Shown here one piece after another: positions 43,598-53,768 of a DNA stretch of 64,000 nucleotides. Where the stretch lies: positions 171,645 to 235,644 of the forward strand of contig NZ_JAPHPW010000006.1 in the NCBI RefSeq assembly GCF_026241515.1, given 5' to 3'. Made by a program: the position numbers and the translations under genes. The stretch's first letter is position 1; each line of letters begins with the position of its first letter. The DNA comes from Vibrio sp. 14G-20 (lineage in GTDB: Bacteria > Pseudomonadota > Gammaproteobacteria > Enterobacterales > Vibrionaceae). Under the pieces are notes generated by a model. That model did not search any database. It was given only the letters and a program-made list of their open reading frames with translations, and had not been told where the DNA came from.

Positions 43598-43737
43598 GGG
43601 GCAGATACGGGATACTAGTAGCGACAAGCGATCAAGCTAAAAACAGAAAGAGAATTCCTTCTTTGCTTTTCGTATCTCGCAACTCGTTTACTCGTATCTA
43701 TGTCATGTGCTTTTCGCATCTCGTCACTCTCATCTTG
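43598..43737. repeat. Facing polarised repeats between gpmI and ogt
   Basis: A weak plus-sense unit (43598-43628) follows gpmI and a minus-sense block (43663-43737) follows ogt. The ogt stop TGA lies within the repeat word AGATGAGAG. Confidence 0.7.
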
Positions 43738-44209
43738 CTTTCAAAACCGAACGCTCAAAATCCAACAACCACTCTTTGCGGTTCATGCCGCCAGTGTAGC
43801 CCGTTAATGTACCGTTCGCTCCAATCACTCGATGGCAGGGGACAACAATGCTAAACGGGTTTTTACCATTCGCACCCCCCACCGCTCTTACTGCTTTCGG
43901 GTTATCCATTCTCTTTGCTTGCTCACCGTAACTGATGGTTTCGCCATAAGGAATGGTCGTTAAAGCCTGCCAAGCTGCTTTTTGAAAGTCAGTCCCTTTT
44001 GGCTGCAGTGGCAAATCAAAGCTTGTACGTTTGCCTGCAAAGTATTCGTCTAGTTGGCGAGATACTTCTAGGCATAACTCGTCGGGGTTTTCTGTAAGCT
44101 CTGGTTCGGTATTGATATGGTCAATTTCAATAAGCGACACACCATTACTCACAATGATCATCTTGCCAATCGGTGCGTCATAAAGCATTTTGTAAGTACT
44201 GTCTTCCAT
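43730..44209 (-). CDS. ogt: Methylated-DNA-[protein]-cysteine S-methyltransferase Ogt
   Basis: This suicide repair protein takes methyl groups from O6-methylguanine. The active site is PCHRVIGANG, preceded by the DNA-binding helix with ISYGEQAKRMDNPKAVRAVG. The 159-residue length is that of the short Ogt-type proteins without an Ada regulatory domain. The last residues and stop run into the intergenic repeat. It is separated from the upstream MATE gene by further repeats and is probably transcribed alone. Confidence 0.93.
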   Translation of the reverse strand: MEDSTYKMLYDAPIGKMIIVSNGVSLIEIDHINTEPELTENPDELCLEVSRQLDEYFAGKRTSFDLPLQPKGTDFQKAAWQALTTIPYGETISYGEQAKRMDNPKAVRAVGGANGKNPFSIVVPCHRVIGANGTLTGYTGGMNRKEWLLDFERSVLKAR

Positions 44210-44225
44210 GTCATCTTCCTTCTTC

Positions 44226-44368
44226 TAGTCTCTTTCTGCTCTCAAGTTCTTCGAATCTCGACACTCGAATCTCTCACCTGCTCTTATATCTTTTCGCATC
44301 TCGACACTCGAATCTCTCATCTGCTCTTAAATCTTTTCGCATCCCGTTTACTCGCATCTCGTATCTTT
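44226..44368 (-). repeat. Polarised repeat array after the MATE gene (minus sense)
   Basis: Three units read in the MATE sense. The first overlaps the gene end: the last codons KDTRCE and the TAA are repeat sequence (GATACGAGATGCGAGTAA). Confidence 0.85.
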
Positions 44369-45685
44369 TTTTATGCGAAGCGCAAAGCAATACCCGGATA
44401 TACCACCCAGAACATTGCCGAGTGCTAAACCAATAAATAGTCCTTCGACACCATTTATTTGGCTGCCGACCCAAGCGAATGGCAGTGTGAATACAAACAA
44501 GCGCATGAAGCTCCATTGGAAGGCTTTAAGTGGCTGATGCATCGCGTTCATGCCGCTGATCAGCATCATCACAATGCCTTGGAACCCATAACTAAAGGGG
44601 ACCACTAACAGGTAATGCCACAATATGCCTCGCACCGATTCTTCTTGAGAGAACAGGGCGGCCAAAGGAATGCTCAGTGGCACCATCATTAAGAAGACCA
44701 ACCCTTGGAATAATATGGCAAAGCGCATGCTTAGAAACAGAGCCTTAAAGCTGCGTTGAGGGTTGTTTGCACCAAAGTTCTGAGCCATGAAAGGTGTAAG
44801 AGCCGAAGTAAGAGACATCAGCACAATGATAAGAATGGATTCAATACGCTGGGCAGCGCCATAAGCCGCAACCGCTTCAGTCCCTTGTTTGGCCAACATC
44901 ATCATGATGATAGCGCCAGCAAGTGGATTCAGGGCATTAGATAGGGCGGCGGGTGTGCCGATGGCTAAGATCTGTTTCCAATCATTGATGATGGTTTTTA
45001 GTTTGGGTGGAGCAAGCAGCTTTTCTCGTATGGTTAATACATACAGTGAGCCACACAATGCACCAAACCAACTGAATCCGCTAGCAATGGCTGCGCCTTG
45101 AATCCCTAGCTCAGGAAAAGGCCCGTAACCGAAGATCAGCAGCGGGTCGAGAATACCGTTAATCAGGCCAGCCAACATCATGATCTTAGCGGGTGTTTTT
45201 GTATCGCCACTCGCTCGTATCGCACTGTTGCCTGCCATAGGAATGACAAGCAGCGGTATCGCTAAATACCAGACTGACATGTATTCGGATATCAGTGGCA
45301 GCAACTCAGGTTCAGCACCTAACAGAGTAAACATGGGTTCTAGCGTTAGTAGGCCCAGCGTAGACGCAAAACCGACAAGCAGCACGGCAAGCAATAAGCC
45401 GTGACAGGTAAAGCGAGCGGCATTTTGGGCGCAACCTTGGCCAAGTAACCGTCCGATACACGTTGATAAGCCAATGCCAATCCCCATGGTAATGCAGTTA
45501 ATCGCAAAGGTGACAGGGAAAGTAAAGCTCACCGCTGCAAGAGCTTGCGTGCCGAGCAATGAGATAAAGAAAGTATCGACAAGGTTAAACATCAAGATCG
45601 CCACCATACCGAATATGGTCGGTATGGTCATGGTACGTAATGTACTCTCAATAGGGGCAGTTAATAGCCCGTGCTTATCTTGCAT
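44348..45685 (-). CDS. MATE family multidrug efflux transporter
   Basis: This inner-membrane drug/Na+ or H+ antiporter has 445 residues and twelve predicted membrane segments in two similar halves. The N-terminal half has TIPTIFGMVAILMFNLVDTF and the second half GTPAALSNALNPLAGAIIMM. It belongs to the NorM/DinF-like group. Its final residues are encoded by an intergenic repeat, so the natural C-terminus may once have been different. The substrate is unknown. Confidence 0.9.
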   Translation of the reverse strand: MQDKHGLLTAPIESTLRTMTIPTIFGMVAILMFNLVDTFFISLLGTQALAAVSFTFPVTFAINCITMGIGIGLSTCIGRLLGQGCAQNAARFTCHGLLLAVLLVGFASTLGLLTLEPMFTLLGAEPELLPLISEYMSVWYLAIPLLVIPMAGNSAIRASGDTKTPAKIMMLAGLINGILDPLLIFGYGPFPELGIQGAAIASGFSWFGALCGSLYVLTIREKLLAPPKLKTIINDWKQILAIGTPAALSNALNPLAGAIIMMMLAKQGTEAVAAYGAAQRIESILIIVLMSLTSALTPFMAQNFGANNPQRSFKALFLSMRFAILFQGLVFLMMVPLSIPLAALFSQEESVRGILWHYLLVVPFSYGFQGIVMMLISGMNAMHQPLKAFQWSFMRLFVFTLPFAWVGSQINGVEGLFIGLALGNVLGGISGYCFALRIKKDTRCE

Positions 45686-45740
45686 GTAAAACGCCGTTGG
45701 AACTAAAACCGTAGGATAAACAGATGTGGCTTGGAAAGAA

Positions 45741-45836
45741 AGAAAAGCAGATACGAGATGCGGGATGCGAAGAGCTTAAAAGCAGATACGAGATTCGGGT
45801 AAACGGGTATCGAAGAGCTAAAAGCGGAGAAAAGAA
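45741..45836 (+). repeat. Polarised repeat array upstream of groES (plus sense)
   Basis: Two plus-sense units lie in a divergent gap, not behind any plus-strand gene, an exception to the general rule. A plus-strand terminator follows directly. Confidence 0.8.
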
Positions 45837-45857
45837 AAGCAGCCTTCTTTTGCTTAA

Positions 45858-45898
45858 CCCCCTGACATTTACACAGGATTATTCGCAGGGGCGTTTTT
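45858..45898 (+). terminator. Plus-strand terminator-like hairpin upstream of groES
   Basis: CCCCCTG and CAGGGG arms are followed by CGTTTTTG. No plus-strand gene precedes it in the window, so it may shield the groESL promoter from stray transcription or be left over from a lost gene. Confidence 0.45.
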
Positions 45899-45963
45899 GT
45901 TTTTCGTATCTCGCATCCCGTTTACTCGCATCTGCTCTTACCCGCTCTTATCTGCTCTTTCGA
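45899..45963 (-). repeat. Polarised repeat unit upstream of groES (minus sense)
   Basis: One to two units in reverse sense lie immediately before the heat-shock promoter. They pair with the plus-sense block at 45741 as an inverted repeat around the hairpin. Confidence 0.75.
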
Positions 45964-45984
45964 TCACAATTTTTTCTTTCCCCC

Positions 45985-46012
45985 CTTGGGATCTTTCACA
46001 TTGCCCCAACAT
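45985..46012 (+). promoter_or_regulatory. Sigma-32 heat-shock promoter of groESL
   Basis: CTTGGGA (-35) and CCCCAACAT (-10) are separated by 12 bases. The surrounding TTTCCCCCCTTGG strongly resembles the E. coli groE promoter (TTTCCCCCTTGAA and CCCCATTT). No CIRCE repeat is present. Confidence 0.82.
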
Positions 46013-46078
46013 ACTGATTAACCCATGCCAATTGTGGCAACTATCATATTAAATGGAAATTATCAGGAGATACGACCG

Positions 46079-46369
46079 ATGAATATCCGTCCTCTACACG
46101 ACCGAGTTATCGTTGAGCGCCAAGAAGTTGAATCTAAATCTGCTGGTGGCATCGTTCTAACTGGTTCTGCCGCTGAAAAATCAACTCGCGGTACAATTCT
46201 AGCTGTTGGCAAAGGCCGCATTTTAGAAAATGGTTCAGTACAACCATTGGACGTTAAAGTTGGCGATACTGTTATCTTTTCTGAAGGCTACGGCACTAAA
46301 ACTGAAAAGATCGACGGCAAAGAAGTTCTGATCATGTCTGAAAACGACATCATGGCGATCGTTGAGTAA
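46079..46369 (+). CDS. groES: Co-chaperonin GroES
   Basis: GroES forms the heptameric lid of the GroEL chamber. Its 96 residues start [17 protein letters not shown]. The mobile loop is [18 protein letters not shown], and the end is [10 protein letters not shown]. The ATG used follows CAGGAG; an upstream frame extension has no support. It is 51 bases before groEL, under a sigma-32 promoter. Vibrio often have two groESL operons; the location beside epmB/efp/frd marks this as the main chromosomal copy. Confidence 0.97.
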   Translation: MNIRPLHDRVIVERQEVESKSAGGIVLTGSAAEKSTRGTILAVGKGRILENGSVQPLDVKVGDTVIFSEGYGTKTEKIDGKEVLIMSENDIMAIVE

Positions 46370-46396
46370 TCCGACCCATAAAACTGAACTGACTGA

Positions 46397-48067
<1,671 letters not shown>

Positions 48068-48111
48068 TCATCCCCCTTTCTCGTAACAGAGAAAGCTATA
48101 CATAAGCTTTG

Positions 48112-48142
48112 AAAACGGAGACCTCGGTCTCCGTTTTTTTTG
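48112..48142 (+). terminator. Intrinsic terminator after groEL
   Basis: The stem AAAACGGAGACC / GGTCTCCGTTTT with a 2-nt apparent loop (the inner base pairs probably open) is followed by eight T. Confidence 0.92.
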
Positions 48143-48200
48143 CTCTTCGCATCTCGTTTACTCGCATCCCGCATCTTCCTTTGATCTGCTTTTCCATTGC
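48141..48200 (-). repeat. Polarised repeat unit after groEL (minus sense)
   Basis: A single unit directly abuts the groEL terminator but reads in the opposite sense to groEL, an exception to the rule. The 140 bases after it show no clear promoter for the next gene. Confidence 0.75.
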
Positions 48201-48339
48201 TCTTTATGACTTAGCGTCTTATATTCAACAGTACAGTTATGACATTGATCTAACATGGATAGCTGTTTAATAAAGGATAATAAATGCTTGATTGAAAATG
48301 GATTAATCAAGTCAACAATAAGTCAGTGGAGACTCCCCA

Positions 48340-48897
48340 ATGAAAAAACTACTTTCAGTACTTGCTGTGTCTGCAGCGGTAATGGCGCCAGCAGCATTCG
48401 CTTCTTCGCCAGTTATGTTTTCAACGATTAACGGCTTCAACGCTCCGGATTCAGATGCGGTTGGCGGTGTACGTGTGGCGTTGCTTCATGGCCAAGTGAA
48501 TGACCTTAAAGGTGTCGACCTTGCTATTATTGGTATGTCAGAGACGCAAACTACGACGGGTGTGAACTTGGGTATTTTTGGTGCGCATAAAGTAAACCAA
48601 GAAATGACCGGTGCTTCTTTGGGTATATTCAACTGGAACCCAGGAAAAACCACAGGTTTGAACTTGGGTGCCGTTAACATCACTAACGATGTGAAAGGCG
48701 CGAACGTGAGTTTTGTAAACTACTCGGAAGGCGACACTTTGGTTGATGTTGGTGCCGCAAACCTTTCAGAAGTGTCTACGGTTCAGGTGGGTATCTTCAA
48801 CAAAACTAAAAAAATCGAGGGCGTACAAGTTGGTCTGATCAACTGTGCTGACAACGGCTTCTTCCCGTGCTTCCCGATTGTGAACTTCGCTAAGTAA
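48340..48897 (+). CDS. Secreted surface-repeat-like protein of unknown function
   Basis: This 185-residue protein has a signal peptide cleaved after AAFA (near residue 21). The mature part is made of about seven repeats of 15-20 residues with the pattern G-[VA]-[NQS]-[LV]-G-[IL]-[FIV]-[NG], such as GVNLGIFGAH, GASLGIFNWN, GLNLGAVNIT and GVQVGLINCA. This resembles short surface-repeat (LA_2272-type) proteins and predicts a small beta-solenoid. Two Cys residues near the end (CADNGFFPCF) could form a disulfide. The ATG has GTGGAG about ten bases upstream. No function is known to me. Confidence 0.8.
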   Translation: MKKLLSVLAVSAAVMAPAAFASSPVMFSTINGFNAPDSDAVGGVRVALLHGQVNDLKGVDLAIIGMSETQTTTGVNLGIFGAHKVNQEMTGASLGIFNWNPGKTTGLNLGAVNITNDVKGANVSFVNYSEGDTLVDVGAANLSEVSTVQVGIFNKTKKIEGVQVGLINCADNGFFPCFPIVNFAK

Positions 48898-48983
48898 GTT
48901 TATTGATGAATGCTTGGTTTGCTATTTATTGGCGAATCGAGCGTATTATTAAACCGATCTTATTGTTAAATCGAGTTTATTTA

Positions 48984-49049
48984 TACGCCTAAGCTCCATT
49001 ATTTGTACGCCTAGGCTCCATTATTTATACGCCTAAGCTCCTTTGTTTA
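48984..49049 (+). repeat. Three tandem 22-bp repeats
   Basis: The unit TACGCCTAAGCTCCATTATTT- occurs three times in perfect 22-bp register. The last unit forms a hairpin ACGCCTAA / TTAGGCGT (49029-49054) with the following bases, possibly a weak terminator of the preceding gene. Bases 49055-49150 hold no other feature. Confidence 0.85.
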
Positions 49050-49150
49050 GGCGTTATTGCTTCAATTCCCCTCTAATCTAAACTTTTTAAATTAACCAAT
49101 AAGCATTTGGTTTTATACTTCCTATTGCAGTATTTTTACTTATAAGTACA

Positions 49151-49189
49151 ATGTTCGATAAATTCCCAACGATGATTTATATGCTTTGA
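49151..49189 (+). other. 12-codon leader frame overlapping the diguanylate cyclase start
   Basis: ATG at 49151 opens a 12-codon frame (MFDKFPTMIYML) whose TGA overlaps the TTG used by the cyclase as TTGA. This is either a leader peptide that couples translation or the true N-terminus of the cyclase broken by a one- or two-base shift. No ribosome site is obvious for either start. Confidence 0.35.
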
Positions 49190-50664
49190 TTAATCCCCAT
49201 ACCGTCGATTTTAAAAAGGCTTTCTTAAGCCTTACCGCCAGTTTTTTAGTCGTTTTGGGCTTATTGCTCGTTGATTCAGCGGAAGAATCAGATAAACAGT
49301 ATGGAATCGAAAAACAAGGCGTGACACGCTCTTTAGCGGAGCTCACACAGATCATAAATGCACTTGAGTACAACATCACGGCACTTTATCCACTGCATGG
49401 GGATACCTACGTATTCTCGCATGAGAAAAAGCTTGAAGGTGAGACGTGCCACTTCACCAGCGAGAAGCAAAATGCCCCTCGCTTTGATTTTATGTTCTCT
49501 GGCCCTCGCGAGATGTGCAACCCGAAATCGGACCTTTATACCGAAGCGGGTAAGCGCTTGTTCATCGCGCCGACCATGGCTTATTTTGCCAACACCATTG
49601 ATACCATCTCTGCGATTTACTTCATTTCAAAAGAGAAGTTTATTATCTCTTCGCCTTCTGATTTTGCCAGTTACATTAAGGGTGACACCTTTGATTCTGT
49701 GGTGAATAGCAGGCCTTATTGGGTGAACACGATTCGCTTTGGCTTAGCTCAAGGGCAGGACCAAGTGGTGTATACCGGCCAGTATGATGACTACCTGACC
49801 GGTCAGAAAGTCGTGACCTTAACCAAGGGAATCTACGTAAATGGTGAATTCAAAGGGGTATTGGGTGTCGATGGGTATGTCTCCAACCTAGTATCGAACC
49901 CGACCCATGGTTATAAAATCACCAGCACGCGTGGAGCAAACAAATACGGTTTTATGGATTTCACCTATTCCAAGCCTCTGTATGTGGATGACATTAATAC
50001 GCAGCTATATCTGACTATCGAAGAAGATAAGAGTGAACATTTTCTACATATATTGGAGATGGAGAGGATTCAGCTTTCGATATTGTTGGTTTTGTATCTG
50101 CTCTCGGTTTTATGGCTATGGCGCTTTTACACAAGGCAAGAGCACCAGCGTTTAAATGACTTAGCAATGCACGATCCACTCACTGGCTTGTTAAATCGAC
50201 GCGGTTTTGAAGCTCGATTATTGGCACAGGATGAACAGCCGATTGTTGGTGTTGGCGTGTTCGATATCGATGATTTCAAAGTCGTTAATGATCAGCATGG
50301 CCATAAAGTGGGGGACGAGGTGATTTGCCATGTCGCTCAGTTGATGCTGAACAGCGTTAGACAGCAAGATATCGTGGCGCGATTTGGTGGTGAAGAGTTT
50401 GTTGTGGCGATTACGGGTGAATCATCTGAGTTGCTTACGTCGATTTTTGAGCGCATACAAAACGACATTAATTTACAAAGTTACCGTTGTGCGAATGGTG
50501 ACAAGATCGATATATCGGTTTCAGGGGGCGCGACGCTTTACTCGCTGTACAAGTTCGACAGCGTTGGTCACTTGTGGGAAAACCAGAGTATTCGTTCTTC
50601 GGATGAGCAGCTTTATAAGGCGAAAGCCGCGGGCAAGAACCAAGTGTGTATTCACGTACATTAA
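49186..50664 (+). CDS. Diguanylate cyclase with periplasmic sensor domain
   Basis: This membrane protein makes cyclic di-GMP from two GTP. The first membrane segment is at about residues 10-28, a periplasmic Cache-like sensor at about 30-285 and the second membrane segment at about 288-310. The GGDEF domain follows, with LDALTGLLNRRGF-like HDPLTGLLNRRGFE. The active site is GGEEF, with the inhibitory I-site RQQD five residues before it. No ATG is available before residue 100, so the start is TTG (or ATT at 49162). That and the overlapping 12-codon frame raise the possibility of a frameshift at the N-terminus. c-di-GMP commonly controls surface polysaccharides in Vibrio. Confidence 0.85.
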   Translation: MINPHTVDFKKAFLSLTASFLVVLGLLLVDSAEESDKQYGIEKQGVTRSLAELTQIINALEYNITALYPLHGDTYVFSHEKKLEGETCHFTSEKQNAPRFDFMFSGPREMCNPKSDLYTEAGKRLFIAPTMAYFANTIDTISAIYFISKEKFIISSPSDFASYIKGDTFDSVVNSRPYWVNTIRFGLAQGQDQVVYTGQYDDYLTGQKVVTLTKGIYVNGEFKGVLGVDGYVSNLVSNPTHGYKITSTRGANKYGFMDFTYSKPLYVDDINTQLYLTIEEDKSEHFLHILEMERIQLSILLVLYLLSVLWLWRFYTRQEHQRLNDLAMHDPLTGLLNRRGFEARLLAQDEQPIVGVGVFDIDDFKVVNDQHGHKVGDEVICHVAQLMLNSVRQQDIVARFGGEEFVVAITGESSELLTSIFERIQNDINLQSYRCANGDKIDISVSGGATLYSLYKFDSVGHLWENQSIRSSDEQLYKAKAAGKNQVCIHVH

Positions 50665-50683
50665 GCGCTTTCGTAAAAACTCA

Positions 50684-50712
50684 AAGCCTAGTCGTTTGAC
50701 TAGGCTTCTTTT
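50684..50712. terminator. Intrinsic terminator between the cyclase and MgtC-like genes
   Basis: The stem AAGCCTAGTC / GACTAGGCTT with a GTTT loop is followed by CTTTTTAT. It lies between convergent genes and serves at least the plus strand. Confidence 0.88.
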
Positions 50713-50758
50713 TATCTCGAAGAATTTGCCTCTAAGGTAACGTATTTAAAACTAGAGG

Positions 50759-51247
50759 TTACTTCTTCACGCGACCTTTACGCATCCATTTCTGGTGCAC
50801 ACCGCGTCGTAGGCTTTGGAAGCTGTTTTCCACCTTGTCGACACCAAGCAGAATGACTAGCGCCATTAGCGTGATAATGACCGATTGGGAAAGGTGACCA
50901 AGTGCGATCATCATACCTAATGCCGCGAGCACCCAGATGATCGCGGCTGAAGTGACACCATGAATCTTGCCATCCAGTGTCATCATTACTCCTGCACCAA
51001 GAAACCCGACCCCCGTTATTATCTGACCAAGCACACGAGCCTGATCGAGCGTGTTAGGGGATAGGCTAATCGCCATCGTAAGGAAGAAATAAGTACCGCT
51101 GATGATCAGAATCGATGTCCTGATCCCTACCGGTTTACCGCGTGTTTGTCGTTCGATGCCGATTAACGACCCACACAGCATGCATACTGCAAGGCCTGCC
51201 CAGCTAAAGGGGGCAAGGTTGAGAGTTTGTTCTATAAATTGTGTCAT
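50759..51247 (-). CDS. MgtC/SapB family membrane protein
   Basis: This 162-residue inner-membrane protein has four to five membrane segments. The family signature GSLIGIERQTRGKPVGIRT is at residues 26-44. It lacks the C-terminal ACT-like domain of Salmonella MgtC and so belongs to the short YhiD/SapB-like group. The role in this family (Mg limitation, ATP synthase control) is not settled for short forms. It stands alone between the cyclase and epmB. Confidence 0.85.
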   Translation of the reverse strand: MTQFIEQTLNLAPFSWAGLAVCMLCGSLIGIERQTRGKPVGIRTSILIISGTYFFLTMAISLSPNTLDQARVLGQIITGVGFLGAGVMMTLDGKIHGVTSAAIIWVLAALGMMIALGHLSQSVIITLMALVILLGVDKVENSFQSLRRGVHQKWMRKGRVKK

Positions 51248-51451
51248 ATCACCCCTCCTAAAAATTTAGAATAGAGCCGAGTATGCTAATAATAGACCGG
51301 ACGATCGAACAAAAACTTTTTGTCTTAACGATTGATAAAGGTGACTTAAAATCTAGCAGCCGTCTGTTGTTAAGGTGAAGCTAGGGGCATTTTTCTTTTG
51401 TCGCTTCTTGATATTTAAGACGATAAGAAGCGACCATTGCTCGAGATAGAG

Positions 51452-52474
51452 TTATTCAATGTGCAGATCGAGTGGTGTCTTACTGCTGCGTCCGCCGATC
51501 TCGCGAGTTAACTTAGGCACTAGGTACCCAGAAACTTCAGAGATTAACCCCCTAAAGTGGGCCTTTGCTTCTTCATCTGAGATATAGAAGTGAGCGGCGC
51601 CCTGAACCTTATCAAGAACATGCATATAGTACGGTAAAACACCGGTATCGAATAGCTTTTCGCTCAACTCTTTCAATGAGTTAGCGCTGTCGTTGACGCC
51701 TTTTAGCATCACGCCCTGATTAAGCAGAGTCGCACCACTGAGTTTCAACTTATGGAAAGCTTGTTTGAGCTCCACGTTGATTTCATTGGCGTGATTGATA
51801 TGGCTGACCATCACCACATTGAGGCGAGTTTGAGCTAACAATTGGCATAGTTCATCAGTCACTCGAGCAGGGATCACAACCGGTAATCGGCTATGAATTC
51901 GAACGGTTTTTACATGCGGGATCTGTTCGATGGCATGGATAAGCCATTCGAGTTCGCTGTCTTTTGCCATCAAAGGGTCGCCACCCGATAAGATAACTTC
52001 GTTGATCTCTGAGTGAGCAGCTACATAGTCTAGGCTGGTTTGCCACACCGACTTAGAGCCCTTATTGTCTTGATAAGGGAAATGACGGCGGAAGCAGTAG
52101 CGGCAGTTAATCGCGCAGCCCCCTTTTACAATCATCAATGCGCGGTTTTTGTATTTGTGCAGTAAGCCCGGGATTGCGTTCTCTTGCTCTTCCAGCGGAT
52201 CGGCTGAATAGCCTTGATGAACCTCGAACTCTTCGTTGAGTGGTAACACCTGACGCAATAAAGGATCGTGTGGGTTGCCTTTTTCCATTCGCTCTACAAA
52301 GCTTAGGGGTACTCGAAGTGAAAACAGCTCACGTGCCGCGAATCCTTTTTGCCACGGTGTTGGGTCTATTTCTAATGCTTCAAGCAGTTTTGTCGGGTCA
52401 GAGATCGCATTCGATAGTTGTTTGAGCCAGTTTTGCTCAACAGATTCGACTTTTCGGGTTATGATATGCGGCAT
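51452..52474 (-). CDS. epmB: EF-P (R)-beta-lysine-producing 2,3-aminomutase EpmB
   Basis: This radical-SAM enzyme converts (S)-alpha-lysine to (R)-beta-lysine for attachment to EF-P Lys34. The cluster motif is CAINCRYCFRRHFPY (Cys-x3-Cys-x2-Cys). PLP-binding and lysine-binding regions typical of YjeK follow (LSGGDPLMAKDSELEWL). Its 340 residues are normal, shorter than clostridial aminomutases. It is divergent from efp with only 33 bases between the starts, so the promoters must overlap the coding edges. Confidence 0.95.
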   Translation of the reverse strand: MPHIITRKVESVEQNWLKQLSNAISDPTKLLEALEIDPTPWQKGFAARELFSLRVPLSFVERMEKGNPHDPLLRQVLPLNEEFEVHQGYSADPLEEQENAIPGLLHKYKNRALMIVKGGCAINCRYCFRRHFPYQDNKGSKSVWQTSLDYVAAHSEINEVILSGGDPLMAKDSELEWLIHAIEQIPHVKTVRIHSRLPVVIPARVTDELCQLLAQTRLNVVMVSHINHANEINVELKQAFHKLKLSGATLLNQGVMLKGVNDSANSLKELSEKLFDTGVLPYYMHVLDKVQGAAHFYISDEEAKAHFRGLISEVSGYLVPKLTREIGGRSSKTPLDLHIE

Positions 52475-52507
52475 TGAAATTAACTCAAAGATGTGGAAGA
52501 GAAAATC

Positions 52508-53074
52508 ATGGCGTCAGTAAGCACCAATGAATTCAAAGGCGGTTTAAAATTCATGTTAGATAACGAGCCTTGCGCAATTATCGACAATGAATACGTTAAG
52601 CCAGGTAAAGGCCAAGCGTTTAACCGTGTAAAACTTCGTAAACTGCTGTCAGGCAAAGTGTTAGAGAAAACATTCAAATCAGGCGAAAGCTTTGAGCTTG
52701 CAGATGTTGTTGACGTTGAACTAGGCTACCTATACAACGATGGCGAATTCTACCACTTCATGAACAACGAAACATTTGAGCAAATCGCAGCAGACGTAAA
52801 AGCAGTCGCTGATTCAGCAAAATGGTTAGTTGAAAATGACGTTTGTACTCTAACGTTGTGGAATGATAACCCTATCACTGTTACTCCGCCAAACTTTGTT
52901 GAGATCGAAGTAACTGAAACCGATCCTGGCCTTAAAGGCGATACACAGGGTACGGGTGGTAAACCTGCAACTCTAGCAACAGGTGCGGTTGTTCGTGTAC
53001 CTCTATTCATCGCTATCGGTGAAGTTGTTAAAGTTGATACTCGCACTGGCGAATACGTTGGTCGTGTAAAATAA
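52508..53074 (+). CDS. efp: Translation elongation factor P
   Basis: EF-P relieves ribosome stalling at polyproline. The three-domain protein has 188 residues. The modified Lys34 lies in KPGKGQA, and the signature near the C-terminus is [19 protein letters not shown]. The ATG is preceded by AAGAGAAAATC, a moderate site. The beta-lysylation enzymes EpmB (divergent neighbour) and EpmA (4 kb away) are both in the window. Confidence 0.97.
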   Translation: MASVSTNEFKGGLKFMLDNEPCAIIDNEYVKPGKGQAFNRVKLRKLLSGKVLEKTFKSGESFELADVVDVELGYLYNDGEFYHFMNNETFEQIAADVKAVADSAKWLVENDVCTLTLWNDNPITVTPPNFVEIEVTETDPGLKGDTQGTGGKPATLATGAVVRVPLFIAIGEVVKVDTRTGEYVGRVK

Positions 53075-53116
53075 TTTGATTGTGTCCATCTTGTTTAAGG
53101 TGGCTCAGTGAAATAG

Positions 53117-53146
53117 AAAAGGTCGCTTATGAGCGGCCTTTTTTGT
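53117..53146 (+). terminator. Intrinsic terminator after efp
   Basis: The stem AAAAGGTCGCT / AGCGGCCTTTT (one G-T pair) with a TATG loop is followed by TTTTG. Confidence 0.85.
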
Positions 53147-53158
53147 ATCTGGCGATCT

Positions 53159-53220
53159 GGAAAAGCAGAAGGGCAGATGCGCGTAAACGAGATGCGAGAT
53201 ACGAAGAGCGGGAAGAGCAA
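53159..53220 (+). repeat. Polarised repeat after efp (plus sense)
   Basis: One to two units (GCAGATGCGCGTAAACGAGATGCG) read in the efp sense, just after its terminator. Confidence 0.8.
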
Positions 53221-53257
53221 GAGCGAGTTAGATGTGTGCTATTCGACAAGCAACAAA

Positions 53258-53290
53258 AAAGCAGAGCTAGATAACCTAGCTCTGCTTTCT
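53258..53290. terminator. Bidirectional terminator between efp and frdD
   Basis: A perfect 13-bp stem AAAGCAGAGCTAG / CTAGCTCTGCTTT with loop ATAAC is flanked by A and T runs. It lies exactly between the two facing repeats. Confidence 0.85.
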
Positions 53291-53296
53291 ATTTTC

Positions 53297-53354
53297 TGCT
53301 TTTAAGCTCTTCGAATCTCGATTACCCGATACTCGAATCCCGAATCTGCTCTTA
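53297..53354 (-). repeat. Polarised repeat after frdD (minus sense)
   Basis: One unit reads in the frdD sense. The frdD stop TAA is the first three bases of its edge TAAGAGCAG. Confidence 0.85.
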
Positions 53355-53756
53355 AATCATAAAGATGAAGATAACAGACAACGCGCTGATTAGGCCTGCA
53401 ACGAAGTAACAACCCACTTTACCTGCAACGCCGACGTGGAACTTAAGGTCGTGCATACCGTGGTGAAGACGGTGCATTGCGTGCCACATTGGTAGAGCTA
53501 GCGTACCGATGATGAATAGCGCACCGATAATGCTGGTGGCGAATTCAGACACACGCTCGTAGCTCATTGCATCCGCATCGATAATGCCCATTGGCACTAA
53601 GATACCTAACACTAGAATCGTGATAGGTGTGATCATCGCGAACCAAGTACCGCCAGCGCCAAATAGGCCCCACCAGATTGGCTCATCAGAGCGTTTAGGG
53701 TTTTGGTTAACAGACTTAAGGTGGTTAACAGGTTTCACTTTGTAATTTGTGTTCAT
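53352..53756 (-). CDS. frdD: Fumarate reductase membrane anchor subunit D
   Basis: FrdD is one of two membrane anchors that bind menaquinol for anaerobic fumarate respiration. It has three membrane segments (about residues 36-60, 76-98 and 112-134). The conserved W-H-x2-H-x-L-H-H-G pattern is in [15 protein letters not shown]. The length of 134 residues is slightly longer than the usual 119-125 owing to the N-terminus. It is the last gene of frdABCD, 12 bases after frdC. Confidence 0.93.
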   Translation of the reverse strand: MNTNYKVKPVNHLKSVNQNPKRSDEPIWWGLFGAGGTWFAMITPITILVLGILVPMGIIDADAMSYERVSEFATSIIGALFIIGTLALPMWHAMHRLHHGMHDLKFHVGVAGKVGCYFVAGLISALSVIFIFMI

Positions 53757-53768
53757 AACGAAAGCTCC

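Noticed and set aside
43483..43854. Plus-strand frame of 123 codons after gpmI
   Set aside because: It runs over a terminator, a MITE-like half copy and repeats, and then antisense to ogt; it has no coding character.
53080..53274. Plus-strand 64-codon frame after efp
   Set aside because: It spans a terminator and translated repeat (ADARKRDARYEER-type text) and has no start signal.
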